The position numbers were made by a program, and so were the translations under genes. The notes under the pieces are model-generated. The model saw only the letters and a program-made list of their open reading frames with translations. It was not told the DNA's origin and did no database searches. From Riptortus pedestris (lineage: Eukaryota; Arthropoda; Insecta; Hemiptera; Alydidae), in contig CM032228.1 of NCBI GenBank assembly GCA_019009955.1, positions 1,050,501 through 1,114,500 of the forward strand: 64,000 nucleotides of DNA, read 5' to 3'. Position 1 is the first letter of the stretch. The number at the start of each line of letters is the position of its first letter. Shown here piece by piece: positions 1 to 13,428 of the stretch.

Positions 1-1826
1 TAGAGGCAGAGAGTAGGGCAAGGATGGGCTCTCCCCTCTCTAGTGACGTAGAGGCAGAGAGTAGGGCAAGGATGGGCTCTCCCCTCTCTAGTGACGTAGA
101 GGCAGAGAGTAGGGCAAGGATGGGCTCTCCCCTCTCTAGTGACGTAGAGGCAGAGAGTAGGGCAAGGATGGGCTCTCCCCTCTCTAGTGACGTAGAGGCA
201 GAGAGTAGGGCAAGGATGGGCTCTCCCCTCTCTAGTGACGTAGAGGCAGAGAGTAGGGCAAGGATGGGCTCTCCCCTCTCTAGTGACGTAGAGGCAGAGA
301 GTAGGGCAAGGATGGGCTCTCCCCTCTCTAGTGACGTAGAGGCAGAGAGTAGGGCAAGGATGGGCTCTCCCCTCTCTAGTGACGTAGAGGCAGAGAGTAG
401 GGCAAGGATGGGCTCTCCCCTCTCTAGTGACGTAGAGGCAGAGAGTAGGGCAAGGATGGGCTCTCCCCTCTCTAGTGACGTAGAGGCAGAGAGTAGGGCA
501 AGGATGGGCTCTCCCCTCTCTAGTGACGTAGAGGCAGAGAGTAGGGCAAGGATGGGCTCTCCCCTCTCTAGTGACGTAGAGGCAGAGAGTAGGGCAAGGA
601 TGGGCTCTCCCCTCTCTAGTGACGTAGAGGCAGAGAGTAGGGCAAGGATGGGCTCTCCCCTCTCTAGTGACGTAGAGGCAGAGAGTAGGGCAAGGATGGG
701 CTCTCCCCTCTCTAGTGACGTAGAGGCAGAGAGTAGGGCAAGGATGGGCTCTCCCCTCTCTAGTGACGTAGAGGCAGAGAGTAGGGCAAGGATGGGCTCT
801 CCCCTCTCTAGTGACGTAGAGGCAGAGAGTAGGGCAAGGATGGGCTCTCCCCTCTCTAGTGACGTAGAGGCAGAGAGTAGGGCAAGGATGGGCTCTCCCC
901 TCTCTAGTGACGTAGAGGCAGAGAGTAGGGCAAGGATGGGCTCTCCCCTCTCTAGTGACGTAGAGGCAGAGAGTAGGGCAAGGATGGGCTCTCCCCTCTC
1001 TAGTGACGTAGAGGCAGAGAGTAGGGCAAGGATGGGCTCTCCCCTCTCTAGTGACGTAGAGGCAGAGAGTAGGGCAAGGATGGGCTCTCCCCTCTCTAGT
1101 GACGTAGAGGCAGAGAGTAGGGCAAGGATGGGCTCTCCCCTCTCTAGTGACGTAGAGGCAGAGAGTAGGGCAAGGATGGGCTCTCCCCTCTCTAGTGACG
1201 TAGAGGCAGAGAGTAGGGCAAGGATGGGCTCTCCCCTCTCTAGTGACGTAGAGGCAGAGAGTAGGGCAAGGATGGGCTCTCCCCTCTCTAGTGACGTAGA
1301 GGCAGAGAGTAGGGCAAGGATGGGCTCTCCCCTCTCTAGTGACGTAGAGGCAGAGAGTAGGGCAAGGATGGGCTCTCCCCTCTCTAGTGACGTAGAGGCA
1401 GAGAGTAGGGCAAGGATGGGCTCTCCCCTCTCTAGTGACGTAGAGGCAGAGAGTAGGGCAAGGATGGGCTCTCCCCTCTCTAGTGACGTAGAGGCAGAGA
1501 GTAGGGCAAGGATGGGCTCTCCCCTCTCTAGTGACGTAGAGGCAGAGAGTAGGGCAAGGATGGGCTCTCCCCTCTCTAGTGACGTAGAGGCAGAGAGTAG
1601 AGCAAGGATGGGCTCTCCCCTCTCTAGTGACGTAGAGGCAGAGAGTAGGGCAAGGATGGGCTCTCCCCTCTCTAGTGACGTAGAGGCAGAGAGTAGGGCA
1701 AGGATGGGCTCTCCCCTCTCTAGTGACGTAGAGGCAGAGAGTAGGGCAAGGATGGGCTCTCCCCTCTCTAGTGACGTAGAGGCAGAGAGTAAGGCAAGGA
1801 TGGGCTCTCACCTCTCTAGTAATGTA
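1..1826. repeat. 48-bp minisatellite array, about 38 units
   Basis: The unit begins TAGAGGCAGAGAGTAGGGCA and repeats every 48 bases with almost no variation. The few differences (a G-to-A near 1601, another near 1791, and a degenerate last unit at about 1795-1826) sit toward the right end. The left end is cut by the window. Because 48 is a multiple of 3 and one frame lacks stops, the array reads as a 16-residue protein repeat starting MGSPLSSDVEAE. The array lies upstream of a transhydrogenase exon whose own upstream exons are missing from the window, so it is probably intronic. I see no splice context or flanking unique coding sequence, so I treat it as non-coding. Confidence 0.95.
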
Positions 1827-4336
<2,510 letters not shown>

Positions 4337-5179
4337 TAGTCATTATGAACTATGAAGCAGTAGAACATCTGTTGGGAATCTATCATCTCCCAATACATAT
4401 TCATACTGTTACCGATAGGACTGGTGGGCACGGGTGACTTTAACCATTCAAAAATTATAAAGGATTTAAACAAACGGTATATTAAGTAGACTTAAAGGCT
4501 ACTTTGAGCCAGCAGCCAAACTCCCTAGTGGGCAAGCAAAGTCCCTGGGTGTTAGCATCTCGATAAAATTTTGAAGGTTAATCGAATATAATTTACCAAA
4601 GCCTGATATCGATATATTGTATTCATTTTTTTGTTCGATTTTCTTTAAGTGAACCCCCTCTGTGTGTGCCAGGTCAAACAACTTTTATTTGCAGTACACA
4701 AACACTGGCATCGGGTCGATTTATTAAAAAAATGTAGTAACACTTGTTTGATAAAAATGTAACAGTCACTGAAATTCGAATTATGCAATACAAGGAGAGA
4801 ACAGTGACAGAAGAAGACAATTACAATGAGTTAAACATGAAATAAACAAATGTGTCCGAATCGATATTAACCGATGCCATAAAGGGTTAAACTTCAGATG
4901 TACAATTTCAGTAGCTTTTTGGGCCAATCGATATCTCGCAAAGTAATAAAATTGCTCAACTTTGAACAGTTTTCAAACCTTGATTCCTTAATAATTAATG
5001 CTAAGTCAGAACATCACTGACTATCATATTTAGTAAATAAACATCCTAATAAATGAAATCAGTTCCTCGATTTTTCTTTATAAAGAAAATGTTGAAACAT
5101 AGTCTACACACTTATATTACATATATATTTATTAACTGTCATATCGAGAAGTAATTATGTATGTTTTTACCATTGACAG

Positions 5180-5339
5180 GCTATGAATAGATCTCTACCT
5201 AATGTTATCCTTGGAGGCTATGGTACTTCTTCGACTGGGACTGGGAAACCGATGGAAATTACTGGAACACATACTGAAGTAAACGTTGAAAATGTAGCTG
5301 ACATGATTGCTAATGCCAAAAACATCATTATCACACCAG
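5180..5339 (+). CDS. NAD(P) transhydrogenase: exon linking membrane domain to NADP domain
   Basis: Acceptor at 5178-5179, donor GT at 5340. It opens with [19 protein letters not shown], the conserved link from the last membrane helix to domain III. It continues through [13 protein letters not shown] and ends in the strand NIIITPG, with the Gly codon split 1+2 across the next intron. Frame and phase join the preceding exon exactly (a 936-base intron between them). An open frame continues into the intron to 5458 and should not be taken as coding. Confidence 0.95.
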
Positions 5340-5424
5340 GTCGACTTATATTCCATTATATTAGATTGTATAAATTGGTCAATAAACAAAATATATCTCG
5401 ATTTGTCAGGGGGTGTTGTGCTTA

Positions 5425-5545
5425 TTTGTTAACTTCCACTTTATACTACTGTGGCTGATTGGGACGGCTTATACTAAGGATTTTATTTAATGTTTTTGTC
5501 ACTAAATAAATTCCCATTGTCCTGGCGGGTATCGAACCCTCGAAA
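5425..5545 (-). repeat. SINE fragment (tRNA-derived type), reverse orientation
   Basis: Matches, in reverse complement, the SINE at 10421-10648: the tail side (GGCTGATTGGGACGG), the centre CACTAAATAAATTCCCATTG, and the B-box-like GGGTATCGAACCCTC. It lies inside Nnt intron 5340-5754. The tRNA-like head is incomplete. Confidence 0.7.
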
Positions 5546-5668
5546 ATTCGAAATATCTCTGATATTATACGTCGGATTGAAAAAGTGTTCAGAACGAACC
5601 TTATTGCAAATCGAATGTTCTATAAATGTTGTTGTATGCGTATTTTCACTATATTGATCCTTAGATAC
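5545..5668 (+). repeat. Family A fragment
   Basis: Carries the family's central block: AAAATTCGAAATATCTCTG, then TACGTCGGATTGAAAAAGTG, then AACCTTATTGCAAAT. It directly abuts the SINE fragment and has no recognisable ends. Confidence 0.65.
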
Positions 5669-5754
5669 TCCCAGATTCTTTAATTTAAAGGAATAAGTTG
5701 TATTTCAAAGAATGTGTTGTTTTATAATCATTCCGACTTATTTTTTATTTTTAG

Positions 5755-5859
5755 GATATGGATTGTGTGTTGCCAAAGCACAGTACCCTCTGGCAGAAAT
5801 GGTCTCTTTGCTGAAATCTAAAGGAAAAAACGTTAAATTTGCTATTCATCCTGTTGCAG
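5755..5859 (+). CDS. NAD(P) transhydrogenase: NADP-binding fold exon ([12 protein letters not shown])
   Basis: Acceptor at 5753-5754 (TTTTTAG), donor GT at 5860. The two leading bases complete the split Gly codon. The exon reads [16 protein letters not shown], the glycine-rich loop and helix that holds NADP(H) in domain III. It ends HPVAG with another split Gly. It is only 105 bases long, with phases 1 in and 1 out. The following intron is 3.3 kb and carries several repeats. Confidence 0.96.
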
Positions 5860-6575
5860 GTAAATTTAGATACTTTGTACTTTTTAATAGTAGTCTAATG
5901 GAATATTATCCTTCTCCCTGACAATATTATTTTACATATTAATATAAATAATAATAATGATTCCTGTGTGAAATACCCTCAGTTGATGCAACCATGATGG
6001 AATTTAATTTGCATTGCTTCAAAAGAAATTGGAGAAAGATTGTTGAAAAATATTTTTGTATTGGGTACTCCAATTATTTTTTAGTGTTTCCTCCCCTACT
6101 CGTTTTTCTGATCGATGCTCTGACTCGTCTACGTAATCCTACTGTCATTCGGCTCAAGTATAAATAACTAATCGTTTTACTTTATCAAATATGTCTAACT
6201 TGTACGTGGTTCTACAGGCAGTTCTTCTTCAGTACTTTAACATGAAGAAAACCGCTACCGAAAGCCATAGAATTTTAGCAGATGTTTATAGAGAGCATGC
6301 TCTAGCTGGCCAAACGTGTTGGAAGGGGTTTGCTCATTTTAAAAATGGTTTTGAGGTGTAAGGCAACGAGCGACCTTGTCAGCCAAAAATACTTGAATAT
6401 GAAGATTTAGTCTAATAATAGACAACACTTTGAATATTGTATTTAAAGCCATTTTTGTAAAATAAAACCCCAATTTTTGAATATATTTGCTATAAATTAA
6501 TTCAAACACTTAAGTTTAATTTTTTTCTGGCTAATATGAAGTGATTTAATATATTAATATTAGAAGAAAGGTTTT

Positions 6576-6762
6576 TTAGCAGATTTCCCTTAAGGTCACA
6601 CTCATTACGCGATTTTCAAAATTTTTCTTCAAATGTCTATTGATCCTACCTAGGAGTTGATTAAAATTAGGTCCTTTCAAAATTGTATATATATCCAATT
6701 TTGAAAGGACCTAATTTTAATCAACTCCTAGGTAGGATCAATAGACATTTGAAGAAAAAATT

Positions 6763-6799
<37 letters not shown>

Positions 6800-7211
6800 C
6801 TGTCACTGCTGTTGCGATCGCAATTTTTGTCTTATGATTACCAAACTTAATATATAATCGTTTTATATAAAAAGAAAGATCAAGTTCATTAATGGTTGAA
6901 ATTAGAGCAGGGGGAGAGGGGGGTTTAGAGAGGGAGAATTTCAAAAATTCTATCTCCGTTATTATGAGTCGGACGGAAAAGTTGTATATTACCAATCTTA
7001 TAGCAAATGTAATCTTCTATAACTGTAATGTACATTTTTTCATTTTCTTGATTATTAACTGAGATATTTTTTTTTTTTTTTTAGTTTTCACTTTATTTGA
7101 AGCCTAAATATCAAATATTGTTCTCATTGAACCTTTACATTTTGAGATAAATGCAAATATGTTACGCACATGGGAAATCTGCTTAGTTAACGCAGCCCCT
7201 GCACGCCAGCC
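6576..7211 (+). repeat. Family A element, nearly full length (636 bp)
   Basis: Starts TTTTTAGCAGATTTCCCTTAAG. Contains a perfect long hairpin at about 6621-6760, an (AT)n block at 6769-6796 and the GCGATCGCAATTTTTGT block. Ends GGGAAATCTGCTTAGTTAAC followed by GCAGCCCCTGC and a T run. AGCAGATTTCCC and GGGAAATCTGCT are reverse complements. Subterminal inverted repeats, a short hairpin close to the 3' end, an internal dinucleotide array and T-run flanks resemble the non-autonomous Helentron-associated elements of insects (DINE/HINE type); that class is inference. It sits within the Nnt intron 5860-9161. Confidence 0.75.
6621..6760. repeat. Long hairpin (arms about 65 bp, 10-base loop)
   Basis: The left arm, through CAAATGTCTATTGATCCTAC to 6685, is the perfect complement of the right arm starting CAATTTTGAAAGGACC at 6696. 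One extra A appears near the outer end of the right arm. The loop at 6686-6695 is AT-rich. It lies inside a family A copy, immediately before its (AT)n block. Confidence 0.95.
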
Positions 7212-7436
7212 TTTTTTTCCCATATAAATCATACTCAATTAAAAACAAGTATCCCACTGATGTTAAATTTATTTTGGTGCATTTTTTTTTATTTTTTTAT
7301 TATTTTTTTTAAGAACTATTATTATTATTTTATGTGTTGGAGAATTATTATGTATTAAGTAATTATGCTAATATTATTTCTATAAATGAGTAAGACAACT
7401 ATGGAATAAACATTTTCTTGCATAAAAGAGTAAAAT

Positions 7437-7438
<2 letters not shown>

Positions 7439-7491
<53 letters not shown>
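7439..7491. repeat. (AT)n microsatellite, about 26 repeats
   Basis: Uninterrupted alternating A and T in the Nnt intron. The surrounding sequence is AT-rich and shows no family A motif, unlike the (AT)n blocks at 6769, 25251 and 60046. Confidence 0.98.
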
Positions 7492-7493
<2 letters not shown>

Positions 7494-7499
7494 CTGTAA

Positions 7500-8800
7500 T
7501 GTAGATGTAATTGATAATTTGTTGGTTGATATAGGTTGGCGAAAATGTGAGAGGGGCGGGTTGGATAACTTCTCCAGACAGGTTTATTCATTCCTTATAT
7601 ATCTCGGAATGTTTTACAGTTTCCATTCAATCCCCTTCATATATTTCTTCCTCTCGACAAATGTTTGCATGGTTTCCTGCCTGTCAACAGTTCTTCCATT
7701 CCATTTTTTTATAGCCCTTGCATATTAGTTTTGTTCACTGTGCCTGTCTATTTTACTACCACTATTATATGTTTGCACATATTTTTAACAAACTGTTATT
7801 GATAGCCAATAGCAAAGAACTCAACTGATCATCTAATTTGTAGCGGTTTGTCTGAAAAAGCTGTAGCAGACGCTGGATACAGGGTTCATACGCGATTGGA
7901 AAACAGGTAAAACCTGGAAAAGTCAGAGAAAGTGTTATTTGGTACCTTATTTCTTTTGGTCTATCAGAATATTTTTTGGAGGTGTAGAAAAAATACATAT
8001 CAGATTCTAATTTTCTGATCTGCTTTGATAAAGCACTAAAAAACGTAGTTTTAAATGGATCTTGTCCGTTATTGGTCTAAAATGTATGATCGAGTGAGGA
8101 CGAGGCACTCGAATTCAGTTTTTTTAGGGCACTCTCCTGCTGAAGACTTGTTAGAAAAAGTTTGTGAAGGAACACATGATCTCTGCCTTGCTAAACTAAT
8201 TCAGCTTACAAATGATGGGTCTTGGTGGAGGTGGAGTATTTTATTTATTCTTCAACAATGCTTGCTACAACAATACGTGATACATATTTAGACCTAATTT
8301 TATATACGGTCAATAATGTTTAGCGAATTCATCTGAACTGAAGAACACATAGTTTAATTAATCTTAGCATTAACGATTTTAACCAGGTTTCACCAATATA
8401 TAAAAACAATTATTTCTGCATCTTTTGTCTAAATTAATTAGAATATAATAAAAGTAGTTTTAATAGAAAATATGCTAAATTTAATGTTGGATGTAACTGT
8501 TTTAGAAAAAATTCAGCAATTAAATTTTGACTCGTTAGCCTGGAATTTTGAGGAAAACTACCTGGAAAAACAATCATTTTCACAACTGGGGCCCTTACAA
8601 GGAATTTTAGGAAGGGAGAATCACCAACAATTGATGTTGACCAAACTTATAAATTTATTCAAAATCAAATGACTCAACAATTTTGAAATATGTTTAAAGC
8701 CGAGAGAGGCATCTTAAAAATGGTCACCACTTATGTCTAACTATAGCTAAGTAGGAAAAGCTTTACTTAGCTCTGTTAGGAAAATTTCTAATGGGCATAG
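7500..8800. other. Intron sequence with nothing recognised
   Basis: Part of Nnt intron 5860-9161. Short open frames here (for example 8055-8291 and 8472-8672) have no conserved motif, splice context or codon signature I can recognise. Confidence 0.5.
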
Positions 8801-8804
8801 CAGA

Positions 8805-9060
8805 AGCCAGTAGGGAGGGCTTTGAAAATTCTTAATATCTCTCTTATTATGTGTCCGATCAAAAAATTCTATTTGACCAATCATATTGCAAATGCGATGT
8901 TCTATAAATGCTCTTATGTTCGTTTTTTCACTATGTCGATTTATTAACCGAGAAATTTGCATTTCTTAGTTTTGGGTCTTTAGTAAACCCCCCTCCTACT
9001 CATCTCATCCTAACGATAAGCTGTTATATAAATGCCAAATATAATTCTCATTGAACTTTA
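8805..9060 (+). repeat. Family A fragment
   Basis: Recognisable blocks are TTGAAAATTCTTAATATCTC, GTGTCCGATCAAAAAATTCT, CAATCATATTGCAAATGCG and TAAACCCCCCTCCTACTCAT. It has no terminal motifs and lies just upstream of the exon at 9162. Confidence 0.65.
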
Positions 9061-9161
9061 TTTTATGTTTTTATTTTTATTATTGCCAAGAATTATGTTT
9101 TCTAAGTATACTAATTACTTTTTCGATAGTATGAATAACAATAAGTCTGTTTGTCATTTAG

Positions 9162-9373
9162 GACGAATGCCAGGGCAGTTGAATGTCCTCCTGGCTGAGG
9201 CAGGAGTTCCTTACGATGATGTATTTGAAATGGAAGAAATCAACGATGATTTCCCCCAGACCGACCTGACCCTAGTCATAGGTGCCAACGATACAGTCAA
9301 CAGTGCTGCTGAAGATGACCCAAACTCTATCATCGCTGGCATGCCTGTCCTCAGGGTTTGGAACTCGGATCAG
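9162..9373 (+). CDS. NAD(P) transhydrogenase: NADP-domain exon ([13 protein letters not shown])
   Basis: Acceptor at 9160-9161 (ATTTAG), donor GT at 9374. After completing the split Gly it reads [20 protein letters not shown], then the acidic stretch [10 protein letters not shown], then [19 protein letters not shown] and [10 protein letters not shown], ending on Gln. These are the most conserved stretches of domain III, including the GANDTVN segment at the nucleotide site. An open frame starting at 9032 is only the intronic extension of this exon. Confidence 0.97.
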
Positions 9374-9416
9374 GTAACAATATTTTTCAATCGAATTTAT
9401 TCTTGTTCTTTATTAA

Positions 9417-9629
9417 CGTCAACTTTTTGCTACTAAGGCTAATTGGGACGAGTAATCTACAGGTTACCACTCTTTTCTAGCCAGGGTGGGACTAAGAATT
9501 TTATTTGATTAATTGGTCACTAAATAAATTCCTATTGTCGAGGAAGAAGTCAAACTCACCACTCTAGGTTTACCATGTGAGATTAAAGGTACCGCTTTAA
9601 TTTGACTTGCATGGTTAATCTGAGCCCCC
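9417..9629 (-). repeat. SINE copy, reverse orientation
   Basis: The reverse complement matches the SINE at 10421-10648 over most of its length: GCTCAGATTAACCATGCAAG at the head, the central CACTAAATAAATTCC block, the AGTCCCACCCTGGCTAGAAA block and the TCCCAATTAGCC tail side. It lies in Nnt intron 9374-12836, 43 bases past the donor. Confidence 0.8.
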
Positions 9630-10420
9630 AATCAAAATTAAATGTCGAATAAAAGAAATATAATTTAAATCGATTATTGTTTTATTTACTTTTTTGTTTT
9701 GTACAGACAGAGACGCATGTATGTAGATACATACCCGTAGAGTGAGTCGACCCCCCAGTTTGACAAGATGGATTAGTTAAGGATTTTTTGAAATGATTTC
9801 ATATCACACCTGTTCATGGGATGAATGTACTAGACAAATATTTTTCCATACCTAAACAACAACCACACATTATTTGACCGCAAAAAAAAATTGCAATCAT
9901 CGAACAAATGATTAATGGAGAAATATGGACTGAAACTTCTGAAAAGATTTATACAAATTATTATTAATTTTTCAATTGATTTGAGCATTCGTGGGTTTTT
10001 TTATTTAGAAAAACGGAGAAAATTCACTACTGCAACTCTGAGCTGAATGACATTTATTTTTACATTTGTTTATTTAAGCAATCCGATTTATTTTCTTTTA
10101 ATTTGTTTTATGTTATAACTCATTATAATTAATTATTTGTTGTTACAATATGGCAAATCGTATGGAGCATATGCTAAATAAAGATGCTCTTTAAAGGGGT
10201 TAATATGAAAGTAGCCCTTTACATCGGGGTCTTATTGATTACCTTCTGCAAATGTTGACTACTTCCCTTTGGGCTGTCAAATGAAATATATTTACTTTCA
10301 TTAAATGTTAACATAATCTGATACATCAAATATTTTAGTTATCTATAAAAAAAAAAGACTAATATTATGCCAATTAATTTCTTTACATATTATTAAATAG
10401 TATTTATACTTATAAATTCA
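9630..10420. other. AT-rich intron sequence, nothing recognised
   Basis: Part of Nnt intron 9374-12836. No repeat-family motif, exon or RNA gene is visible. Confidence 0.5.
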
Positions 10421-10648
10421 GGGGTTCAGGTTAGCCATGTGAGTTAAACAGTCGGCTTTAATCCCACGTGGTTAACCTAGAGTGGCAAGTTTGATTCCAA
10501 CCTGGACAATAAGAATTTATTTAGTTCCTGACTCACTAAATAAAATCCTTAGTCCCACCCGGGCTAGAAAAGAGTGGTAACCTGCAGATAACCCATCCAA
10601 ATTAACCATAGTAGAGCACAAAATGGATGTTAATAAGTAATAATTATA
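10421..10648 (+). repeat. SINE, tRNA-derived type, most complete copy
   Basis: Head GGTTCAGGTTAGCCATGTGA and then AGTTTGATTCCAACC resemble polymerase III A and B boxes spaced as in a tRNA. The body is CACTAAATAAAATCCTTAGT and then CCCGGGCTAGAAAAGAG. The tail is GGATGTTAATAAGTAATAAT, a short AATA-type tail. At least four more copies or fragments occur in the window (5425, 9417, 15001, 22681). The tRNA origin is inferred from box-like motifs only. Confidence 0.75.
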
Positions 10649-11164
10649 CCTATATAATAAATTTGTTATAAAATTAGCTCGAATTACATGAATACATTAT
10701 ATAAAATCTATCAATTGAAATAATAATATATCTAATAAATTAATTTCATTAACAATCTTAATAGCATCCTAAATATATAATATACATTTTTAATTTATCG
10801 GCATGCAAATTTATTAAAGGATAACAAGCTTTATAAATGATGAGAAATTGTTACCACAAATATTTGTAGTTTTATTTAACAATTGAACATTTTAGATGGT
10901 ATTCATCATGTGTATAAAAACATCCTTCAGACGTGAAGTTCCTTAATTTATTTATAAACAAAAAATATTTTTCGTTATATTTGGCACATGCGGGCAGAGC
11001 GTTTAAGAGTTTTACTCCTGAAAATGATACACTTGGTGATATGTTTGTGGTGGGCGTTTGAAACATGTTCTTGTATCTTGTTTATGATTACGTGTTGTAC
11101 TATTTTTGAAAAGCAAGTTCATATTTTGTTGCACAAACAATATATTTTGGTGCATATGTATGCC

Positions 11165-11900
11165 AGGAATAAAAAAGTCCTTCACGCAGAAGCTGCGTAA
11201 ACTAAGCAGTGAAGTTTTACAATAGTGAAATCTGCATACTGCTAACACTTAACACCACTGTGAGTAAATACAAACGGTAATGAGAAATCTTTCAGTTAAT
11301 TGTAATAAGCTCCCAATGGAAACGGCTTATGAATTATAAACAAATAGGTCTGCCAACCACTCAGAGCTGACCAGATAGATACACATATTCTTCACCGGAA
11401 AGAAAAACAATTATTGATACATATCTGAATATAACATGTTAACTTTATTGTAAACTATATACTATATCTAGTACTGCAATTTATAATGAATCAGAATAAT
11501 TTATATTTTAATAACTCAAATTTTAGTAGTGCAAGAACTAAAGAAGAGGGAGGGGGTCACCAGAATGTATTTGCATAAATGTCATAAAGTAAAAGCTTAC
11601 AGGAACCCCAAACCGATTTCATGAGAGCCGAACAGTTACGGAAACATAGTTATTGGCTGTTTTTATCAACAATTCCGACAATAGCCGATCTCATCTCGTC
11701 TGTTATCCGCACACGCCTAATAAAAATACACATATCTCGGTTAATATTCAACATAGAGAATAAATTTATAGAACAATATATATAGTAAATTTAATTTGCA
11801 ATAAAATTGGTTCTATACAAGTTTTTGATCCGACGTGTAGTAACAAAAATTGCGACAGCTAGATAATCCTTAATAATTCAAATCTATGTTACTTTTTCAT
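11165..11900 (-). repeat. Family A sequence, reverse orientation, with unrelated DNA between
   Basis: The 3' terminal block appears reversed at about 11178-11240 (CACGCAGAAGCTGCGTAAAC, then GTTTTACAATAGTGAAATCT). The central blocks are at about 11570-11870 (ATATCTCGGTTAATATTCAA, then TTTAATTTGCAATAAAATTG). A related segment with the same order is at 57355-57640. About 11280-11560 between the two parts shows no family motif. Confidence 0.65.
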
Positions 11901-12194
11901 CGCCATTAACAGATTGCTGCAAGTAAAGTATACTACTCCCCCCCACCCTTGTCTTCTCCCATACATTAATTCGTGAGAAATGCCACTTTGACCTTAAGTG
12001 CATTTAACACTCTTTTAATTAAAACATGAAAATTATTTGAACAAACAGTTTTAGTATTATAAAAATAATATAATCAGATTTGTTTATATAATTTAATGTC
12101 TTAGAGGATTGATATCCTAAATGAATAGGAGGTTGGCACCACTGAGCCTAGGGAGGTGTGGGGATATTTCCTTTGTGCTATCAGTTCTCTGCTT

Positions 12195-12741
12195 CCCTCC
12201 CGACCTCATATATTATATTATGAAGTACTTTATTCGAAGCTTAAGTACCCAATATTGTCTTCGTTGAACGTTTACTGTCTGAGATATATGCAAATACGTA
12301 GTGTTATGACATCAATTACAATTTTGAGCTCTTGAATCGAAAGTATTTATTTCTTCTTCACCATGCATACTCGATATTTAACTGTTTCATTCGGCACTGA
12401 AGATCATATTAGTTGTTGTCTGGGATAGGATGGAGGGATGAGTTTAGAGGGGGAATTTGGAAATTCATAATATCTCTCTTATTATGAGTCGGATCACAAA
12501 ATGTTATAGAACCTATCTTCTTTACCTATTGATAATCTACAATTTTTGTTATGTGCATTTTTTCGTAAGTCGTGTTATTCCTCGCTTTCTTGTTTTCAGC
12601 ATTCAGTAATCCCACTCCCCAGCCCGTTTTACTCATCAGTTTTTACATAGAAATAGAGAATATGTGGTTGAGATGAGATCAAAAGTGTGTTGTACCAGCA
12701 TGTGGAAATGTGCTTAGTTTACGCTGCCCCTGCGTGCCGGA
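12195..12741 (+). repeat. Family A, composite copy
   Basis: Contains the GATATATGCAAATACGTAGT block, the segment TTGAATCGAAAGTATTTATT uninterrupted (the site where a solo LTR sits in the copy at 24.9-26.4 kb), the CGATATTTAACTGTTTCATT block, the centre and a 3' end (GGAAATGTGCTTAGTTTACG, then CTGCCCCTGCGTGCC). It supplies an empty-site reference for the LTR insertion. Confidence 0.75.
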
Positions 12742-12836
12742 GTTGTGTTTCACAAACGATATTGTTTGGCAGACATCATTGAAGGAAAAGTAATGTGTTG
12801 CAACTATAAGTACATAGATATATTACGTTGTTGCAG

Positions 12837-12998
12837 GTTGTAGTTATGAAGAGGTCACTAGGAGTCGGTTATGCGGCAGTAGATAATCCGATATTCTACA
12901 AGGCCAACACTGGAATGCTGCTAGGCGATGCCAAGAAGACCTGCGACCTGCTCCTAAACAAAGTGAAGCAGATGTATTCAGAATCACCAGCCGCCTAA
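12837..12998 (+). CDS. NAD(P) transhydrogenase: last coding exon with stop
   Basis: Acceptor at 12835-12836 (TTGCAG). It continues the frame with [18 protein letters not shown], then [17 protein letters not shown], then [12 protein letters not shown] and TAA at 12996-12998. This is the conserved C-terminus, where the KRS motif and the final helix close the NADP site. The five exons in the window give about 262 residues, consistent with an intact 3' half of the gene. An open frame on the opposite strand here is a shadow. Confidence 0.96.
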   Translation, partial: VVVMKRSLGVGYAAVDNPIFYKANTGMLLGDAKKTCDLLLNKVKQMYSESPAA

Positions 12999-13422
12999 TC
13001 AGTTCATTTTGTTTTTTGTTAGTCTTGGAAGAGCAAATAGACGGACTAGTCGTGAGGCAAAACACCTCTTCTCTTCAAGCAGAGAAAGTCGTCAAAAATC
13101 GAACCGAATGGAATGCTCACTACTTACATTACTTTTCACTTTCCAATTATCTCTCAGGCAATTTTTTGTAATAATTTAAGTATATTGTTTAAATAATTTA
13201 GGTATATTTTATAAATAGATGTGTCATTTCTTTTATAGATTATTTCAAAGTGAGCGAATTGGTTTGGGCATATAAAAATTAATTACGGAGAAGTAATCAG
13301 CACTGGTTCTTCCTTCTTTTTAGACATAATGTTTTCTCAAGTAAGTTTAATTATTCTGAATACAGTGGAGATCGTTTATTACAGGCATATAATCGAAGGT
13401 TTAATTACAAACTATAAAAATG

Positions 13423-13428
13423 AATAAA
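13423..13428 (+). terminator. Candidate polyadenylation signal for Nnt
   Basis: AATAAA about 425 bases after the Nnt stop, followed by a T-rich run. It is the first canonical hexamer I see after the stop. The actual cleavage site cannot be read from sequence alone. Confidence 0.5.

Noticed and set aside
5518..5545. tRNA-like T-arm (GGGTATCGAACCC)
   Set aside because: It is the B-box region of a SINE copy; no cloverleaf can be formed with the flanking sequence.
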